In this document: piece after piece, positions 31,672 to 33,263 of the stretch | How positions within the stretch are numbered: position 1 is the stretch's first letter | Layout: every line of letters begins with the position of its first letter | NCBI GenBank assembly: GCA_045600765.1 | Contig: JAZRYM010000047.1 | Location: 1 to 33,263, forward strand | Length of the DNA stretch: 33,263 nt | Direction: 5' to 3' | Source: RGIG426 sp045600765 | GTDB lineage: Bacteria; Bacillota; Clostridia; Oscillospirales; Acutalibacteraceae | Notes under the pieces: generated by a model | What the model was told of the DNA's origin: nothing | What the model saw: only the letters and a program-made list of their open reading frames with translations | Database searches by the model: none | Made by a program: the position numbers and the translations under genes

Positions 31672-32454
31672 TTATGCGTTGACCTGCACAAGTTCGCCTG
31701 TGCGGAACGTTTCGTTCAGGTCATAGAGCAAATCGCCGTTTTTGGTGACGACCACCAAACGGGTTTCGTTTTCGGGGGAGATGGCGTAATTCATATAGTG
31801 ACGTTCATGGGACACCGCACCCTTTTCAAAAGGCGAGGAAGCAAATTTGACACAGGAAATCAGTTCACCGTTATCGCCTTTATACGCATCCCAACCGGCA
31901 AACGACGGGCCGTCTTTTTTTCCGACATAGACCGCCACCGATCCGAGGGAAACGTAGGCATTCACTTGATTGTCCAACGAAACGTCGGGGGCATCGGGAA
32001 CGGTCAGCGGTTTGCCGTTGCAGTACACCTGCCCGGTTGTTTTGTCTTGGGTAACTACATCGGTGTCGCCAAAGGAAATTTCGGCATTGGCGATATTTTT
32101 GTAGGTGTAATAGCAAACGGGCTGTTTGTGGATTTCGGTGGTGATGGAGACTTCATTTTTGTCCACCGCATACCCGGCAACCACGCCAATCGACGTTGCC
32201 ATCAGCAACGCCACGCACGCTGCGATGACCGCGGCGCGTTTCACGATTGCGCGGCGCACTTTGCGAAACGGTTTGACCGGCGTTTCGTCGGCAACTTTCG
32301 TCGGCGTGACAGCGACGGTGCCGGCTTCGTAGGCGCGGCGACAGTCGTCACATTCCGCCAAATGCTCGCGGACGGTTTCAGCGGTTTCGTCGCTGCACAA
32401 ATTGTCCGCATACAGCGGTAACAGATCGTTGACGATAGCGCAATTCAGTTTCAT
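31672..32454 (-). CDS. Membrane anti-sigma factor with zf-HC2 zinc finger
   Basis: The 260-residue protein has an N-terminal anti-sigma domain ending in EHLAECDDCRRAY (a His-x3-Cys-x2-Cys zinc site) and one membrane helix (about residues 75-100). A C-terminal domain of about 155 residues, predicted outside, is one I do not recognise. Its ATG overlaps the sigma factor's stop (ATGA at 32451-32454), the usual coupling of an ECF sigma and its inhibitor. It likely binds the sigma at the membrane and releases it on an envelope signal. AAAGGA lies upstream of the ATG. Confidence 0.88.
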   Translation of the reverse strand: MKLNCAIVNDLLPLYADNLCSDETAETVREHLAECDDCRRAYEAGTVAVTPTKVADETPVKPFRKVRRAIVKRAAVIAACVALLMATSIGVVAGYAVDKNEVSITTEIHKQPVCYYTYKNIANAEISFGDTDVVTQDKTTGQVYCNGKPLTVPDAPDVSLDNQVNAYVSLGSVAVYVGKKDGPSFAGWDAYKGDNGELISCVKFASSPFEKGAVSHERHYMNYAISPENETRLVVVTKNGDLLYDLNETFRTGELVQVNA

Positions 32455-32942
32455 ACAATCGCATCCTTTCGACATTGTTCAATGAGTTTTTGTTTGGCAC
32501 GGAAAAAGGTGACACGCGCCCAGTTCTCGGTTTTGCCGAAAATCTGTGCAATTTCGTCATAGCCGAGTTCACCCATCACGTGTAGTGAGAACACCTCTTT
32601 ATACGGTTCGGCAAGCGCGTGGAGCGCCGCATGGACGGTTGCCGCCGTGTCGCGATCGGCAAGTGCGTCTTCAATCGAAAAAGGGCTTTGCAAATCGATA
32701 TCGTTCAGCGATTCGTGGCGGTTTTCCCGCTTTTTTATCGCGTTGACAAATAGGTTGTGGGCGATTGCGCATAGCCACGTGTCTATGGCGCAGTTTCCCT
32801 TGAACGATTCGGATTTTTGGATTGCCTGCAAGAACGTGTCTTGGGTCAAATCCTCCGCAAGCGGTTTGTTGCCGCATAGCCGTAAAAGATACCGGTAAAC
32901 CTTTTCGGCGTATTGCGTATACAGTTCGTCCGCAGATTGCAC
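32451..32942 (-). CDS. ECF-type RNA polymerase sigma factor
   Basis: The 163-residue protein has sigma region 2 (YAEKVYRYLLRLCGNKPLAEDLTQDTFLQA, then FKGNCAIDTWLCAIAHNLF) and region 4 (EPYKEVFSLHVMGELGYDEIAQIFG with a helix-turn-helix). That is the two-domain layout of ECF sigmas. The start is GTG (32942 on the minus strand) because AAAGGTGGT lies 9 nt upstream; a longer frame crosses the promoter and the terminator hairpin and is rejected. It is followed at once by its anti-sigma. Many such pairs answer cell-envelope stress; the target genes cannot be read here. Confidence 0.92.
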   Translation of the reverse strand: MQSADELYTQYAEKVYRYLLRLCGNKPLAEDLTQDTFLQAIQKSESFKGNCAIDTWLCAIAHNLFVNAIKKRENRHESLNDIDLQSPFSIEDALADRDTAATVHAALHALAEPYKEVFSLHVMGELGYDEIAQIFGKTENWARVTFFRAKQKLIEQCRKDAIV

Positions 32943-32979
32943 GGTGTTCTCACCACCTTTCTGTTTATTAGACAATCGG

Positions 32980-33008
32980 AGTATAGCATATATTACAAAA
33001 AAAGAAAA
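32980..33008 (-). promoter_or_regulatory. Candidate promoter of the sigma/anti-sigma operon
   Basis: On the minus strand TATACT (complement of 32980-32985) with an upstream TGC makes an extended -10. The -35 at 17 bp is poor (TTTTCT), as is common with extended -10 promoters. No clear ECF-type AAC...CGTC autoregulatory promoter was seen. Confidence 0.4.
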
Positions 33009-33065
33009 CCCCGACCGAGGGCGGCGCAAAATTCCTATCTTGCGCCGCCCAATGGTCGGGGTTTT
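33005..33065. terminator. Long GC-rich hairpin terminator after the NifU/IscU-type gene
   Basis: AAAACCCCGACC (from 33005) pairs with GGTCGGGGTTTT (to 33065), and inside it GGGCGGCGCAA pairs with TTGCGCCGCCC. This gives a stem of over 20 bp with a small internal asymmetry. On the minus strand it ends in TTTTC and seven T, so it terminates the right-edge gene just before the sigma promoter. Confidence 0.88.
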
Positions 33066-33076
33066 GTGCTTCGGTT

Positions 33077-33263
33077 TTAGTGTTCGTGGCAGCAGCCGCC
33101 CTCGCAGGAGTCCGGAAGTTCACCCACGAACGGGGTGGGGTCGATGCCGAGGCGGGTGTAATAGTCGGCAATCGCGGCTTTAATCGCTTGCTCTGCAAGA
33201 ACCGAGCAATGGATTTTGTGCGCCGGCAGACCGTCGAGCGCTTCGACAACCGCTTTGTTTGTC
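33077..33263 (-). CDS. NifU/IscU-type iron-sulfur cluster scaffold protein, C-terminal part
   Basis: The last 61 codons of a minus-strand gene are present and the 5' part lies outside the window. The visible sequence begins TNKAVVEALDGLPAHKIHCS, continues VLAEQAIKAAIADYY, and ends CEGGCCHEH before a TAA at 33077-33079. ALDGLPxxKxHCSxLA is the conserved C-terminal motif of U-type scaffold proteins, and HCS carries the third cluster-binding cysteine. The Cys-rich last residues (CEGGCCHEH) are a common addition in clostridial versions. Such a gene usually follows a cysteine desulfurase gene (iscS/nifS), which would lie to the right. Confidence 0.88.
   Translation of the reverse strand, partial: TNKAVVEALDGLPAHKIHCSVLAEQAIKAAIADYYTRLGIDPTPFVGELPDSCEGGCCHEH

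Overview
The window looks like a chromosomal segment of a spore-forming member of the Clostridia, most likely an Oscillospiraceae/Ruminococcaceae-type gut or anaerobic bacterium. The evidence is spoIVA with a spoIVFA/spoIVFB-like pair, the Firmicute order rplS-lepB-rbgA-rnhB-yraN, the tig-clpP-clpX-lon-engB proteostasis block, a dockerin-bearing secreted nuclease, a BspA-type leucine-rich surface protein, clear AGGAGG-type ribosome binding sites and sigma-A promoters with 17-bp spacers. No tRNA, rRNA or CRISPR array was recognised.

Layout. 1-361 is non-coding and hairpin-rich. A minus-strand gene begins at the left edge behind a Shine-Dalgarno that can be sequestered (an IS200-like transposase leader is suspected), and a compact array of tandem hairpins follows. 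443-1600 is a membrane-anchored XRE-type regulator with an unusual triplicated MDFIPV motif. 1754-2389 is upp and 2519-4630 is a secreted leucine-rich repeat protein. 4749-7582 is a sporulation block (spoIVA, an M23 protein, an M50 protease). 7636-10126 carries a radical SAM protein and its usual partner. 10164-14830 runs rplS (with a structured leader), two signal peptidases, rbgA, rnhB, yraN and an M19 dipeptidase. 14850-25028 runs thrC, a phosphoesterase, tig, clpP, clpX, lon, engB and lysA. 25087-26301 is the dockerin nuclease, ending at a bidirectional terminator.

From 26381 to 29195 the strand switches. asd-dapA-dapB on the minus strand make the diaminopimelate/lysine precursors that lysA (plus strand, close by) finishes. 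The divergent plus-strand pair queA-tgt (29374-31561) makes queuosine-modified tRNA. The right end, again on the minus strand, holds an ECF sigma factor with an overlapping membrane anti-sigma factor (31672-32942) and the 3' end of a NifU/IscU-type iron-sulfur scaffold gene running off the window.

Most of the window is ordinary core genome. The parts most worth a second look are the hairpin array and sequestered start at the left end, the repeat-bearing membrane XRE regulator, the joined spoIVA-spoIVFA-spoIVFB-like cluster, the histone-like tail on trigger factor, the dockerin nuclease and the folded rplS leader. All functional calls rest on reading motifs and gene order; no database search was run.
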